DNA of 64,000 nt from Glandiceps talaboti. Taxonomy: Eukaryota; Hemichordata; Enteropneusta; Spengelidae. The number at the start of each line of letters is the position of its first letter. The stretch's first letter is position 1. The position numbers and the translations under genes are program-made. Under the pieces are notes generated by a model. That model had not been told where the DNA came from, searched no databases, and was given only the letters and a program-made list of their open reading frames with translations. The DNA lies in assembly GCF_964340395.1 (NCBI RefSeq), contig NC_135568.1, positions 290,001 to 354,000 of the forward strand. Reading direction: 5' to 3'. Of this stretch, positions 14,516 to 28,265 are shown piece after piece.

Positions 14516-15926
14516 ATGTCTAATATAGGTTAACAGCATTTACAAGATCCCTTACGGCTACATTGCCGACTGAACATCCTATAGGGATGTACGTTTAAAA
14601 TACGTTAAACTAAGACCTCGTGGACATGCATTTGAGGACGATCATTGCATTTCAAAATGTAACGACCAACTGAAACTACCTCATACATTCTCTAAGCTCG
14701 TCTGTTTGATTGCATGGGCAGATTATGCAGTATTATTACTAAATTGGTCTTTCCTGTAGATGCAAGCCTAAGTGTAATTCACATCCATTACAATTAAGTG
14801 ATATCTTGTACACACGCTTTCAAAAGGATATCCTAATTTACCAGCATGCTACAGCACATTATTTTCACCTCATTAAAGCTCTCTTTTCAGTATACCTCGA
14901 CAACACTTAGTGATTCAACGTAAACGAGATAAAAACAGTGTCATTCAATATCTTTGTTTACGGTTGCCTGTTTTGATAACGAGTGCTAGTAATCGTATAG
15001 GCATAGGACACTGTACAGTGTACTCAACAATTTGCCCTTCTCTACATAACCTACAGTTTTGAAATTTTCCATAATATAGTTATTTAAAATTCGGAATTGA
15101 AGTATTCTATTGATTGACAATTTCCTTTAAATCTACAATAATATAATTGATTGACATATAGGTATACCTGATAACCATTTTAGAACCAGCTTGTTCGGTT
15201 ATACACACTTGCGCGCGCGCGCAAGTATCCGTGTCTAGTCTGCGTCAGGTTCCATGTCTGCATGTTGACTCATCCAGAAAGCATTAAAGGTCAATTCCAA
15301 GACCAACTGTCGACATATATGTAGTAGAACTAGTTTTATAGGTTATGGACATTATTCCTCGTAAATATGGGTGCGATTTATTTTATGTAAAATAAGCGCT
15401 ACACAAACCATCGTGCTTAAACTGATGTTTATCAAGTATATGACAGGTTCGGTGTTACAAATCTTTATGTTTGAACGAAGGTTGAATATTTAATATGTCC
15501 TCCAAGATAAATCGTGCCTTTGATATATCTGTTTATAAAGCTAACCTTGAATACCTTCCTCTACATTTCGAATTCCCAAATGACTGCTTTGGCAGCAGAA
15601 ATAGAACGATTTACATCAAGCTAATCTTCGCTAGTGACATTTTCAACCCCAAATCCATTAAAAGGGTATTATATTAGGATTGAAACATTTATCGATGTCT
15701 CTGTACCTCATAATATTTATATTTATAGGAGAGTAGATATGTTTGTATGATACAATATTACTACGTGGCGCTACTTAACACTCTAAGAACCAAAATTTAA
15801 ATCCTATAATCCCATGCAATCCATAATATACACAGTATTGTGGCTGAAGTCGGATTACTCACACACATCCGCTTAAACTAAGGACGTATTGTAATGAGTA
15901 TATATATTCAAAGATAGTAGACTCAC
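14516..15926. other. No gene seen; expected location of the next ankyrin exon
   Basis: If the 15927 exon is real, its phase-0 partner should be here or further left. I searched by eye for a T-x-L-x-x-A-C ankyrin start on the minus strand and did not find one. Confidence 0.45.
15207..15226. other. 20-bp palindrome with (GC)n core
   Basis: ACTT-(GC)6-AAGT is perfectly self-complementary and has Z-DNA potential; isolated in AT-rich DNA. Confidence 0.85.
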
Positions 15927-16081
15927 TTTTCCAGACCTATCTGTGAATTTGACTTCTTGTTCTGTTAAACCATTTTTGATCATTTCTTCAAGTTGTTGCT
16001 CGTCGCAGTACTGACATGCTCGTAGAAATGCTGACGCCGAATTTTCTTCCTTTCCAGATTGTTTGCAAACATTCATGACAT
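15927..16081 (-). CDS. Internal exon of an ankyrin-repeat-like protein
   Basis: Minus-strand exon with acceptor TTTACATTTCAG and donor GAAAA|GTGAGT, entering in phase 1 and leaving in phase 0. It encodes an N-terminal lead (VMNVCKQSGKEENSA), then AFLRACQYCDEQQLEEMIKN, GLTEQEV and DRSGK. That is the usual shape of a first ankyrin repeat: helix pair with a 'L..AC..GD...L..LI..G' pattern, then D-x-S/N-G-[KR] before a TxLM/TALH repeat start. The next ankyrin exon should lie at lower coordinates, but I could not find it. Function unknown; ankyrin arrays bind partner proteins inside the cell. Confidence 0.6.
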
Positions 16082-17127
16082 CTGAAATGTAAATACATTA
16101 TGATTTGAAACAAATGCAAACACGACAGCGAAAAACAAGTCAGAATCGTATAATATTTTTCAATAACATGCATAACATTGAAATGTTAATCAATTGGTTA
16201 TGTCTACGAGAATAAAAGTTCGTTATGCTAATGATGATGTCAGCAAATACTTTAGCCCTATTGCACGTTAACTAGGTTCATTCTCGTCTAAGTTCGTGAA
16301 AGCACGATAAGGTTTACAAGCCAAAGATACAATATTTGCAACTGACTGGGTTTAAAGTTGCTTATAAGCCATACTATTGTTCACTATGTATGGAACGTAA
16401 TCAACTTTGTTCAATATGGCATACCACAATATGTTCATATTTCAAACCGTCTATATTTCATGTCCGATCGATATTTCATATCCTGCTAATAGCACCTTTT
16501 GTTACTGGTGACAACATTTTGCTCTTTATTCCCGAAAAATAATGGCGCCAATTATGACGAAATGCAGAAAATGGCGCCACTGTATCTGCAATAGTGGTCC
16601 TCAGGTCAAAAGGTCGTCCGTCATTTCATTGCACTCACTGAAATATGAGTGAGTGATAGTTTACAAGTACTGGCTCCACAGAATCAACTATGCCTATGAA
16701 CAGGTTAATGGCCTGATGACAGTGTGTAGTGAACATTGCTGTATGGATGATGTAAACATCAAATAACGCTATCAAAGTTAAAACTAGGATCGTCTTAGCA
16801 TTCAAATTTAATAGTATGTACATGGATATATTCGTTGCAACGAACTTTGTGAAGATTTGCAATTAGAAACTACGATTTATTGTGTGAAATTATTTTTAAT
16901 TAAAAGCCTGTAAAGATTTACACTGTTAAATAGTTGGGGACTAGTAATGATTAGTGCGATCATCTTGTTATGCAACGAACTAGCCATCATCTTAAGCCAA
17001 CAAATAAACCTTGATAAATTGTTTTAGCCACTTGATGACCGCAAAAGCGTGATTCTCTTGAGGTATGGCTTAGGTCCTCGTATGTATGTAAATATGGGTA
17101 TATAAGAAAAGGCTGATTTAAAAAGTC

Positions 17128-17129
17128 GA

Positions 17130-17160
<31 letters not shown>

Positions 17161-17165
17161 TATAT
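17128..17165 (+). repeat. (TA)n tract
   Basis: TA repeats with one TG interruption. Confidence 0.95.
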
Positions 17166-17392
17166 TTGTTGTAATGTAATACTATTGGAATATAAATATT
17201 GTAATGGACCGATTGTGTTACAATAACAATCACATGACATTGTATACCATGACGTAACAGACGCAGATTATTACATTATTGAATCCAATCAACATAGAAT
17301 TGCAAAATGAACCTTATAGTCATCCAAGGCAAGTTATTACAGGGACCATTATATACCATTTATATAATTCCTTGGTCATGACTGACCTCTAA

Positions 17393-18045
17393 TGCAGTGC
17401 ACTCACTTAGATGAGTGACCTTTAACCCAATGCATTCACTTAGATGCTTGACCTTTGACCCAATGCGCTCACTTAGATGATTGACCTTTGACCCAATGCA
17501 CCCACTTAGATGAGTGGCCTTTAACCCAATGCATTCACTTAGGTGAGTGACCTTTGATCCAATGTACTCACTTAGATGATTAACCTTTGACCCAATGCAC
17601 TCACTTAGGTGAGTGACCTTTAACCCAATGCACTCCTTTTAACTTAATGCACTTCCTTAGGTGAGTGCCCTTTAACCCAATGCACTTCTTTAGGTACGTG
17701 CCCTTTATCTCAATGGACTCCCTAGGTGAGTGCCCATTAATCCAATGCACTCCCTTACGTGAGTGACCTTTAACCCAATGCACTTCCTTAGGTGAGTGCC
17801 TTTTAACCCAATGCACTACCTTATGTGAGTGCCCTTTAACCCAAATTGACTCCCTAGGTGAGTGCCCGTTAATCCAGTGCACTCCCTTACGTGAGTGACC
17901 TTTAACCCAATGCACTTCCTTAGGTGAGTGCCTTTTAACCCAATGCACTACCTTAGGTGAGTGCCCTTTAACCCAATTGACTCCCTAGGTGAGTGCCCGT
18001 TAATCCAGTGCACTGCCTTAGGTGAGTGCCGTTTAACCCAATTAG
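17393..18045 (+). repeat. 33-bp minisatellite, about 20 copies
   Basis: Unit CTTAGATGAGTGACCTTTAA + CCCAATGCATTCA. The right half is a more homogeneous derivative (TTAGGTGAGTGCC) with a multi-unit block that is duplicated once (17730-17850 and 17870-17990). A 115-codon minus-strand ORF is a by-product of the 3n unit. Confidence 0.93.
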
Positions 18046-21000
18046 ATGAAATTTTAGAATCACATAGTACCTGTCTAACCGAGAGTTTGTTCTTTAATTC
18101 TACTTTGTTTAAAGTCACATCAATCATACCGCCATCAGCATGTTACAAATTTTACATATTTAATGTTAGCCACGCACACAGAACAGCTCTGTTAGGATAG
18201 CTTTATGTAAGATTTCATGTCAATTGTCTTAAACATTACTGGTTTCTATTTCAGTTACTCTGAAGCTGCTTTCAAATTGTTAGTGGAATAAGACAAACTG
18301 GGCGATGATCCAGAGAGAATAGGTTGTAATCTGTAGAATACGTTATACTACTATTCAATTCAAGCTTGTCACTACAATTGTGTCGGTTGAAAATAACATT
18401 TCTTCAGGTTCCAAGAAACTGACAACATTAGGAGCTTACGGTGTAATTTAACCCTAGATATGCTCTAAGCCTGCGTGATGTTCATGGCATATATCTGCAA
18501 AGGTCAAATCCCTTACGGCAACCTCTCTCTCAACTAATCACAGTCTTGTGTTGATATATGATAGATTTATATAGCATTTCAATCTTCAGGGAGGAAGGAG
18601 ATGTTGACAGGTACAACAATTGGGATTTCACTCATCAAAAGTTAATCCATTCTATTGTATCTGTTGAGGCAGATTTACAAATATATATGTTTTGATTCCC
18701 TCGAGTCGTTATATAGTTGGGGAAATTTAGTTTCGCATTTTACTGGTGTGTTACATCCAAACCTTCTTTACTTACTTTGACCTTAAATGGCATTTCCCCT
18801 CACATGTCTCCAGGAACTGATGACGTACGACTAAATACTTAGCTACAGAAAATAAAGTAAAGCATTAATCGCGTATTGTTGATGACAAATATTAAGTATA
18901 GTAGTTCATATACTAGCAGACATGCTTCATGATACATACCATTAGAAAGGAGAAAAAATCACATTGTAAATAACACAGACGCGTTATTATTTTGTCTTAG
19001 TAAACAGTCCTTTTGTGTAAATGCAAACCTAAAATGTTAGCCAATGCTCATGGTTTAAAGATGTATGCAGTGATGTTCCACTAAAGCTGTAGTGTTTAAA
19101 AATATATCCTACGTCGTAAGAAATTGGAAAATAGGCGGGGTTCCATTAATACCGTCAACGCTGTCTGATCTATCCCATGGCGCCTACTGTCCATAGAAGC
19201 TTTTATACCTTTCATCTTCGGTTTTGACGCTAGCTGGTTGCTTAAATAATGGCACTAATATTTCGGGTCAGGAGATGCGCTAGTGTGGAACAAAACATAC
19301 TCCAGGCAAGGAAGTATTCGTGACAGAGCACTTCAATGTTACAATTAAGACATATAGTGACAATTTAAAGGTTGCAAATCAGTGTACAGTACAGTGATAT
19401 TTTCTTGAGACGCTTCACTGCTTTATTTTTCATATACATGCTCTAATGATTCCTAGCATTGTAACACACATCAAAGGTATTACTCTTCGTTCAGATGTGA
19501 TAAGCTGATTGAAACGGAACTGTGTAAAAAGTATTCAACTTTAATCAGCCTCCTTAGGTGTGTAATTATCTTTCAATTACTCGTCGACTGGAAACATTAA
19601 TTGTACGAAGGTTTTGCTTATTTATAGATACATGTAGAGATAAGTAGCTTGTTACATCTATACTCGGTTGCTAGGTAACAGTAATATATGTCGTAGTTTT
19701 ACTATTAGTGAAAACTGCAAGGAAATATATTAATTGTTACATCCAAACGGATGGCAACAGGGAGGAACTGACAAATATTGCTAGTTATTTGTACTGACAG
19801 AGTGCTGAGCTTATAGTAATTCAATCTCTCAAAGTTGAAAGTCATTGGGTTCAACGCCATTATTCATTATTAATATTTAAATGTCATTTACAGAAAAGTA
19901 ACGTGCATGGCTTGAAGACTTGGTAGGATCATAGTAGGGTCATGTTATTAACAGATTAAGAGTTCAGTTACCAGGGAAACTGCAGTGCAATAGCTTTCTA
20001 AGTTCATATATGTTTGACTGAATTCCGGAAATATGTTCATAATACCCCAGCAAATATTGATATTTGATATAACATTGAAGATGCGTCCTTCTCATTAAAA
20101 ACAATATGAAAAATAAAGTAAAAATATTACAATACAAATAAACTGTTAGTTTATGATATACCAACACATTCTTACAAGGTAATTCTTTAACAAGTTATCT
20201 CAACCGAGTGCTATATATCTGTCGTCTGGGGATATCTAAATGAAATCGATGATCCGTAATTTACGGAAGTGATCAGAATTACCAAATCCATAGAAACTTT
20301 GGTTAGCCAATAAGAAAGAAAGACACGATGTCATTATTGCAGTGGCTCCGGGTAATATTAACTCTATCAAGGGCACAATTAAAATACAACTCCTCAAGGT
20401 ACACAAAAAAACAGTTTAAAGATTCAATAACGCTGAATACAACCACTGTCGTATTTTATCTGATGGACAGGAAAGCTATATTGTTATAAGTAAATGTTGG
20501 TTAGTTCCATTATTCCAAAGTATGCTTGTTGTAAATATTTGTTATCGAAAGAAAATACGGGGGTTATATGCCCTTTTATCTAACAAACGTTAACATGACG
20601 GTATCTTACAAAAATTCTATTGTTTCTAATGTAAATTGAGATTTTCCAATCGATGGCGATTTTGTTACTCAATTCATTGTTAAAAAAAAATCTCATCCTT
20701 TTTTGTCAAAATATGTATTGCTATTATTATTTTTATTATATTACTATCATTATTTATGCGTTCTCCGAAACAAAGATAATGCTGATATCAGATATTAATT
20801 GCTATCTTAAAGATGAACACAACCCCCTGGAAATAGAGACATTTTTATGAGCTAAGTGTTCTGTAAAATCATTTCAGAAATAATTATTGATGATTGATCA
20901 ATTAGTATTTCTGACTCCTAAGAGTCCTATTCCCTTCAGTGTAAACGTTTCTCATGAATATTGATTGTTCAACCATGAATATATTGTTTATGCTAACTCA

Positions 21001-21489
21001 TATGTGGCAAAGATACCATATAAAGGCAAAAGATCAACTTGATATTTCTCTGAAATCGCAAGTAATTGTAGGTGATGTAAAATCACGAAATGAGTGTGCA
21101 CCAGAACCCAATGTCTGTATTTCCTAGAGTGGTGTTCCCCTTTCAGCTACCGTGTGTTGCCTTGAAGTATGTATTCTTGACAGCAACCAATATAGTATAC
21201 TTAAGTTTACTGTCGATACAACCAATGGTTTGGTTTAGGCACAAATATACCGAAGTCTTCATGAATCAATGAATATTATTGATTATGAATACTGCATGCT
21301 GTTTTTTCTTACTTGACAATTGAGGAAGCTAGTCTCCCAACAGAATACATATTAGGTGTCAGAGTATATGTAAATAATATACCTGAAAAATTATATCTAT
21401 GCTTCTAAAGCCCAAACATGAAACTAATTTTGAACTCAAGGGTCAAATTACTTCCGCCTTTGGCTTATCTTTGGGAAAATGACAACGTA
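18046..21489. other. No gene seen
   Basis: AT-rich, possibly intronic to the minus-strand gene; no repeats of note. Confidence 0.55.
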
Positions 21490-22145
21490 TACCTCTATCA
21501 CAGTTATGATGATATAGAAACAAGCTTAGATTTTACCAATATAATTGATAATGTAACCATCTTACTCCATCACAGGTATGATGATATTAGAAACAAGCTT
21601 AGGATTTTACCATTATAATTGATAATGTACCCATCTTACTCCATCACAGTTGTGATGATATTAGAAACAAACTTAGGAGTTTATCATTATAATTGATAAT
21701 GTAACCATCTTACTCCATCACAGGTATGCTGATATTAGAAACAAGCTTAGATTTTACCTTTATAATTGATAATGTAACCATCTTACTCCAGCACAGTTAT
21801 GATGATATAGAAACAAGCTTAGATTTTACCATTATAATTGATAATGTAACCATCTTACTCCATCACAGGTATGATGATATTAGAAACAAGCTTAGGACTT
21901 TACCATTATAATTGATAATGTACCCATCTTACTCCATCACAGGTATGCTGATATTAGAAACAAGCTTAGATTTTACCTTTATAATTGATAATGTACCCAT
22001 CTTACTCCATCACAGGTGTGATGATATAGAAACAAGCTTAGATTTTACCATTATAATTGATAATGTAACCATCTTACTCCACCACAGTTATGATGATATT
22101 AGAAACAAGCTTAGATTTTACCATTATTGATAATGTAACCACCTT
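21490..22145 (+). repeat. 72-bp minisatellite, about 9 copies
   Basis: Unit GATGATATAGAAACAAGCTT + AGATTTTACCATTATAATTG + ATAATGTAACCATCTTACTC + CATCACAGTTAT; alternating 72/73-bp forms (ATATAG/ATATTAG). Confidence 0.93.
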
Positions 22146-23599
22146 ACTCTATAGTCGGTGTTTACTCTTATATACTTGAATAATAGCAAGCGTAACCTAT
22201 GTATCGGATGTACCGGTACGCGCGTATACCTTGTGGAATTTTCAGTCTAATTGCCATCGAATCAAGTGACAATGATGCCACGTGTATGGAAGACAGAGTA
22301 ACTACTTGTTACTAAACCTGTCTATAATTATATATATTATATATATTCACATGAACTGCACATTTCGATTGGTTGACACATTGTGATACAGTTTACCGGT
22401 GATGCCGTAATGGGCCAAACTCTATAAAACTTTCCGTCGTAATTTACTCGTTAAAGAGAGCTGTCTCAACGTTTCCACGGCTGTATCGTCCAGTTGTAAG
22501 ATTTTATTCTCATTACTTTACATTTGTAGGAACCACATGCCAAATTACACTAACAAAATCATCGCTCATCGTGGACGGTAGAGTGTCACTCGACGGCCCT
22601 GAATATAAATAGGTAGCCACAGGACGTGCAGGAAATTAAAGGAACGTGGTATCGTTTTCGTGACAAGAACACACTTGTTCGAATAAAACAATATTGTTGA
22701 TAAAACGAAAAATCATACGAATCATAGTGAATATCATGGAATTCAAATACTTTTAAAAAGAAATTTACATTGTCATACATCAAGATGAATTTACCATACT
22801 ACGTAATAGAACCGCCATAATGACGCGATGCTCCTGCAGACTTACTAATACTAGGCAAAGTTGCACACATACCACAAATAATGATCTCACTCCAACGAGC
22901 TCAGTGTTTTCGCGAGAAAAGCAAATTTCACCTTCAGGTTATATCCACAAGCAGAAACCCTGGCTAGTATCATCAAACCCAAAATCACATGCAAATATTA
23001 AAGTGGGCAATCGTTCCTTGTAAATAAAATCACATGATCGCACAGTATTATTTTTACGGAATTTTGCTATTTCGGTTAAAAAGATGTATTACTAACAGAA
23101 ACCAATGACGCGTGGGTGCCGATGTGGGCATTCTGGGTATTTTCACTGGCACATGTGGTATTTTATGCTGTGCTACGCTTGTGAAAGTACGACCGCAGAG
23201 AACACTACAGGCACTTGTGGAAATACCCCGAGTACGTCACATTTGCATCACGTGCCTTAGGATACTGTCATAGTTTTATTTGCTCACTATATACATTGTG
23301 TGTAGGTATTAAACTCACTATCCCCTAACTCTAGTGAGTATATCTCATGATAAGAATAGCTTATACTTTAAGATCGTGTATTATATAATATGTTATAATA
23401 TACCTAGTGATAATACTGTGCCATGATTCGCTAGAATCAGTCACGTGATAGGAAAATAGAATGACTACTTCCCTTGGGGAAATAGTCCCATCAATTTTTA
23501 CATAGTCACGTGATCACCGCGCGTTCACAGCGGGTCAAAATGGCAGCTTCTGACGATGTCGTCTGCCACCGCGAGTTCACAGCATGAGGTATATTATAA

Positions 23600-23791
23600 A
23601 ACACATATTGCCTGGCCTATATTCGGGCTATAGCACCCGTTCATTACCCCCTCGTGACTGTGAGTTACCAGAATCACATGCTATTTCCCTCGGCCTTTGG
23701 CCTCGGGAAATAGCATGTGATTCTGGTAACTCACAGTCCCTCGGGTGTAATAAACGGGTGCTATAGCCCTCATGGCCAGGCAATATGTGTT
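23600..23791. mobile_element. Foldback / hairpin MITE-like element of about 190 bp
   Basis: Two arms of about 95 bp (left from ACACATATTGCCTGGCC, right ending GGCCAGGCAATATGTGT) are almost perfect reverse complements around a CGGCCTTTGGCC centre near 23695. There is no ORF. The structure fits a non-autonomous DNA transposon that is almost all terminal inverted repeat. Confidence 0.85.
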
Positions 23792-24334
23792 CATTATGAT
23801 CTGTAAATTCTTTAAATATCAGACTTAGTTTCCATGTCTAGTGTATGAATTATAGAAAATGTACTGAACATGTTCTAAGAAGCATAACTTGTAGGGCCGT
23901 TTTGTGTGTTTACAAACAGACGTGATTACGTGTAAGAATGAAATACATGTCTTGGGCGACATATGCAATATCAGAAAACTAGTGGCAAGACATGGCGTGT
24001 CACAGCCTGAAACTATTTTCCAAATTTCCAATCAATTTCCTTAATTGCATATTCTGAATGCTAACAGTACACAAAGTGTGCACTTAGGATTTATCTAAAA
24101 GCTACTTTTAAAGATTTGGTTTACAACCTTTCACTTTGCATTCAAGACTAGTTTATGATGACAAACATTTGTGATAGGTATTATTTTACCTCCATGTTTA
24201 AAACATAATGTAAACAAGTCATTGAAAATGACATAGTCCCCGTTATGATTGGGTTTTAAGGAACTGGCAGTTTATGCTGTCATTTTCAAACCTGGTTAAT
24301 GTTGTTTGGCCGCATACATTTTGTTTTTGATATC

Positions 24335-24985
24335 ACTACTCTGTTCAAGAATGTCTGAGTTATGGCTTTGGACATGAAAACTGCGCCACTAAAATGGCTG
24401 CCAGGCAGCCATATCGGATTGTATCATATGCACATGTATGTCACAAAACACTGTGCTAATACCAACTTTGAATGAGATCTGTTCAAGCATGTCTGAGTTA
24501 TGGCTTTGGACATGGAAAATTCGCAAACAAAATGGCTGCCAGGCAGCCATATTGGATCGTATCACGACGAAAATGAATATGCACATGTATGTCATAGAGC
24601 ACTGTGCTAATACCAACTTTGAATGAGATCTGTTCAAGCATGTCTGAGTTATGGCTTTGGACATGGAAAATTCGCAAACAAAATGGCTGCCAGGCAGCCA
24701 TATTGGATCGTATCACAACAACAATGACAACAATGAATATGCACATGTATGTCATATAACACTGTCCTAATAGCAACTTTGAATGAGATCTGTTCACTCA
24801 TGTCTGAGTTATGGCTTTGGACAGGGAAAATTTGCAAACAAAATGGCTGCTAGGCGGCCATATTGGATCGTATCATAAAACAAATTGACGTGCATATGTA
24901 TGCCATAGTATGTTGCCCCTGTACCAAGTTTGAAAAAAATCGGTCCAGGCATCTTCAAGAAACGGCTGCGGATGGACGGACAGAT
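24335..24985 (+). repeat. Four tandem copies of a ~150-bp dispersed-repeat unit
   Basis: Each unit holds GAGATCTGTTCAAGCATGTC, TGAGTTATGGCTTTGGACAT and ATGGCTGCCAGGCAGCCAT, the last being a perfect hairpin, then a CACATGTATGTCAT stretch. The last copy runs into GATGGACGGACAGATGGACG. The unit looks like part of an invertebrate dispersed repeat. Confidence 0.85.
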
Positions 24986-25039
24986 GGACGCACAGACGCA
25001 CTGACAGACGGAACCCAATCTATAAGTCCTCGTCTGGAC

Positions 25040-25745
25040 TTTGTCCGTACAGGTGTGTATAGCAGAGGAATCTGACATAGTGTACATATATATCCGTACA
25101 GGTGGGTAGAGTAGAGGAATCTGGCATAGTGTACATATATATCCGTACAGGTGGGTTTAGTAGAGGAATCTGACATAGTGTACATATATATCTGTACAGG
25201 TGGGTATAGTAGAGGAATCTGACATAGTGTACATATATCCGTACAGGTGGGTTTAGTAGAGGAATCTCACATAGTGTACATATATATCTGTACAGGTGGG
25301 TTTAGTAGAGGAATCTCACATAGTGTACATATATATCTGTACAGGTGGGTTTAGTAGAGGAATCGGACATAGTGTACATATATATCTGTACAGGTGGGTA
25401 TAGTAGAGGAATCTGACATAGTGTACATATATCCGTACAGGTGGGTTTAGTAGAGGAATCTCACATAGTGTACATATATATCTGTACAGGTGGGTTTAGT
25501 AGAGGAATCTCACATAGTGTACATATATATCTGTACAGGTGGGTTTAGTAGAGGAATCTCACATAGTGTACATATATATCTGTACAGGTGGGTTTAGTAG
25601 AGGAATCTCACATAGTGTACATATATATCTGTACAGGTGGGTTTAGTAGAGGAATCTCACATAGTGTACATATACTATATCCGTATAGGTAGGTTTAGTA
25701 GAGGAATCGGACATAGTGTACATATCCGTACAGGTGAGTAGAGTA
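25040..25745 (+). repeat. 49-bp minisatellite, about 14 copies
   Basis: Unit TGACATAGTGTACATATATA + TCTGTACAGGTGGGTTTAGT + AGAGGAATC, with TATATA length changes. It abuts the ~150-bp tandem block. Confidence 0.93.
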
Positions 25746-27070
25746 GGGCAGACACCATTGAAGTAAGAAAAAAACTAAAGGTCTTACAATCTACCACAAA
25801 ATCCTACATGAACAAAATAGGCATAAAACCAGAAATGCATTAAGCCCAAAATCACGAGAAGTAAATGAACCCACAACAGACGAATTGAAAAGTGCCATCA
25901 CCCATCAACCCATGCCACGATATTACGGCACGACCTACCGTAAAAAGCTGTGAATATTCAATTTTGCGAGATTTTCAAAACCTACATAAGAAAGACGAAC
26001 TCCACGAGCTTCATCTAAATGCCCACTACCACTCTCCTCAGAACCTTTCAGTTATAGTCCATGGTGGACCAATTTGACAGCGAAGACTACAAGATACAAG
26101 GTGCAAGGCTAGATGCTCTGTATTCATATGATGCTGATCAGATATTTCATGGGGAGTTGTAACATTACATTTCCGTAATGGCCTGTCAATATCACGTCTA
26201 CGTTACGATACAACACTTTCCAGTTACAACGTTGACATTCATCTGCCCCCGAATTTCACACCATCCCATGTGATTACCATTTAGTTTCGTTCATCATGTC
26301 ATTTCTTCGACGGCACTACGTGTGGGTACGTTTGCGCTACTGTTTGAGCCGGACTCTTTGAATATTTACGTTCCCACAAACATAAAACCGTTACATGTGT
26401 TCTTAGCTGTTAATTCAGAATACAATGTATATTTGGTGTTAATGTTCTACTTGAGATTTAGCTTTTAGTACCCAAGCTCCATTTATCTTCCTCTTAATCA
26501 ACCTCATCGATTTGCTGAAAACACGAGTTGAGGTGTATATGTAAGTACTAGGACAGTGAAACAGTTGTTTTATTATTATTCATTAATCTAAAGCCACTAC
26601 GACCAGGATGGTCTTTAAATGTCACATACTTTATTGTCGTTGATGGTTACTATAGTTTCATTCATGTATACTGACTAACTGCTGACAAATATTGAACGAA
26701 GTGTAATACCAGATTCAACTCTCATCGTACGTTCGAAATTCATATATGTATAATTTAACACATTATAAAGATAGAATGTAGGTTTTGAAAAATACCAAAA
26801 TTAGAAATGTTTCACAACCTGACTATGCATAGAAAACTTGTAATTCAGAAAGGTTTCAGAGCCTGACTATGCATATAAAAAGGCCAATTCAAAAGGTGTT
26901 CATTGCCTTCTGTGCATATTTAACTACCTTTATCACGATAAATTTGTCAAACTCAGACTCAAAAGGTTTAGTATGTTTACGCATTATATTTGTGTGCATA
27001 CTTTAAATCAGAAATGGAAAGCCCGTGCCATTTTAATTGTTTTGTAATGTTTGTGTGCATCTATGCGTGT

Positions 27071-27089
27071 GGGGTGGGGTGGGGTGGGG
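27071..27089 (+). other. G-quadruplex motif (GGGGT)4
   Basis: Four runs of four G separated by single T, followed by more G3-G4 runs to 27135; meets the classic G4 pattern with the shortest possible loops. Confidence 0.85.
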
Positions 27090-28134
27090 TAAGAGGGTGG
27101 GGTTGGGTGGGGTAAGAGTGTGGGGTGAGATGGGGATTGGAGAGTGTTTGTGAAAACTGCATATACATGATGTAACCTCTAACTATTACAATGTTTGGCG
27201 ACACTGTACATGTAATCAATAAATCATGACTAGTGAGATGACAACGTCAAATTACAGACCTACTATAAAGAGATACATGTCATACACATTTCATGTTATC
27301 GATTGTTGTATTGAGTTCTTCCCATTGCCTGTAATAACGTACTTCCCAGGTGCTCACAAGAGCATTTATTGATATTGATGCCAGTGTAATATTTTCATTT
27401 GAAGTGCGATTTCATATTTCAAATACACGTGGAATATTACAAAAGATATGTTTGGACTATATTTACGTGAACTGTATATATTTCTAATACTTCTATCATT
27501 GTATACACTTAGTATTATTTCTATAGTAGTTTTCCAAGGGGTTTCGAATGTAAGAAATTACCATACTTCTTCGCACTCTGTAATGATTAATTGAGAGATT
27601 TTATGGTGCAAAACACTTAAAGTTTATTGAGTGCCAGCAGCACTTCAGACTAATTATCGTTGAAGTATACATTTCTTGTTTTCCATAATGCAAAATGTGG
27701 TAACTGTATAAGATTTAATTCCTATAACAGTTCCTGATTCTAGGGCATCTGTATCATTACATTGGTTGACGTAGGTTTCAACCTGAAACGTGTATTAAAT
27801 GTATACTCAATTCTAGGTGTTGTTATAAAGTTTTGTGAGTAATACCCAGAGTCTATTAAACTCTAATAGTGACCAAGCATCAAATATTACGAGTTACAAG
27901 TCTTAAAAAATCGAAGCACTTAGAAATCACATGATAAAGCGTATTAAAGAAATCCCATCTCATTAAGTCGAAGTTTAAGGCATTTACTCTCTTTGCAAAC
28001 AACTGTTTTGTTAACCAAAATGTTATTTACTCTGCCTTGGGATACATTTGTCTGAATACCATGCAAGTTAATCTACACATGTAGTTCTATCTCAGAACAT
28101 AAAATTAAAACATAGATCATAGATCAGGGTGGGC

Positions 28135-28217
28135 GGGTGAATGAATGAGTGAGCGAGCGAGCGAGTGAGTGAGTGAGTGAGTGAGTGAGTGAGTGAGTGA
28201 GTGAGTGAGTGAGTGAG

Positions 28218-28263
<46 letters not shown>
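28135..28263 (+). repeat. (GAGT)n and (GTT)n microsatellites
   Basis: GAAT/GAGC/GAGT tetramers to 28217, then about 15 GTT units, then TTTCTTTATTCCTCCTC, which looks like an inverted retroposon 3' end with AATAAAG(AAC)n on the other strand. Confidence 0.95.

Positions 28264-28265
<2 letters not shown>

Noticed and set aside
17601-17948. 115-codon minus-strand ORF (HWVKGHSPK repeats)
   Set aside because: 33-bp minisatellite by-product.
23546-23570. Other hammerhead candidates (CUGACGA and CUGAUGA strings at 23547, 4486, 61285 and elsewhere)
   Set aside because: No GAAA box at helix II distance and no helix I partner.
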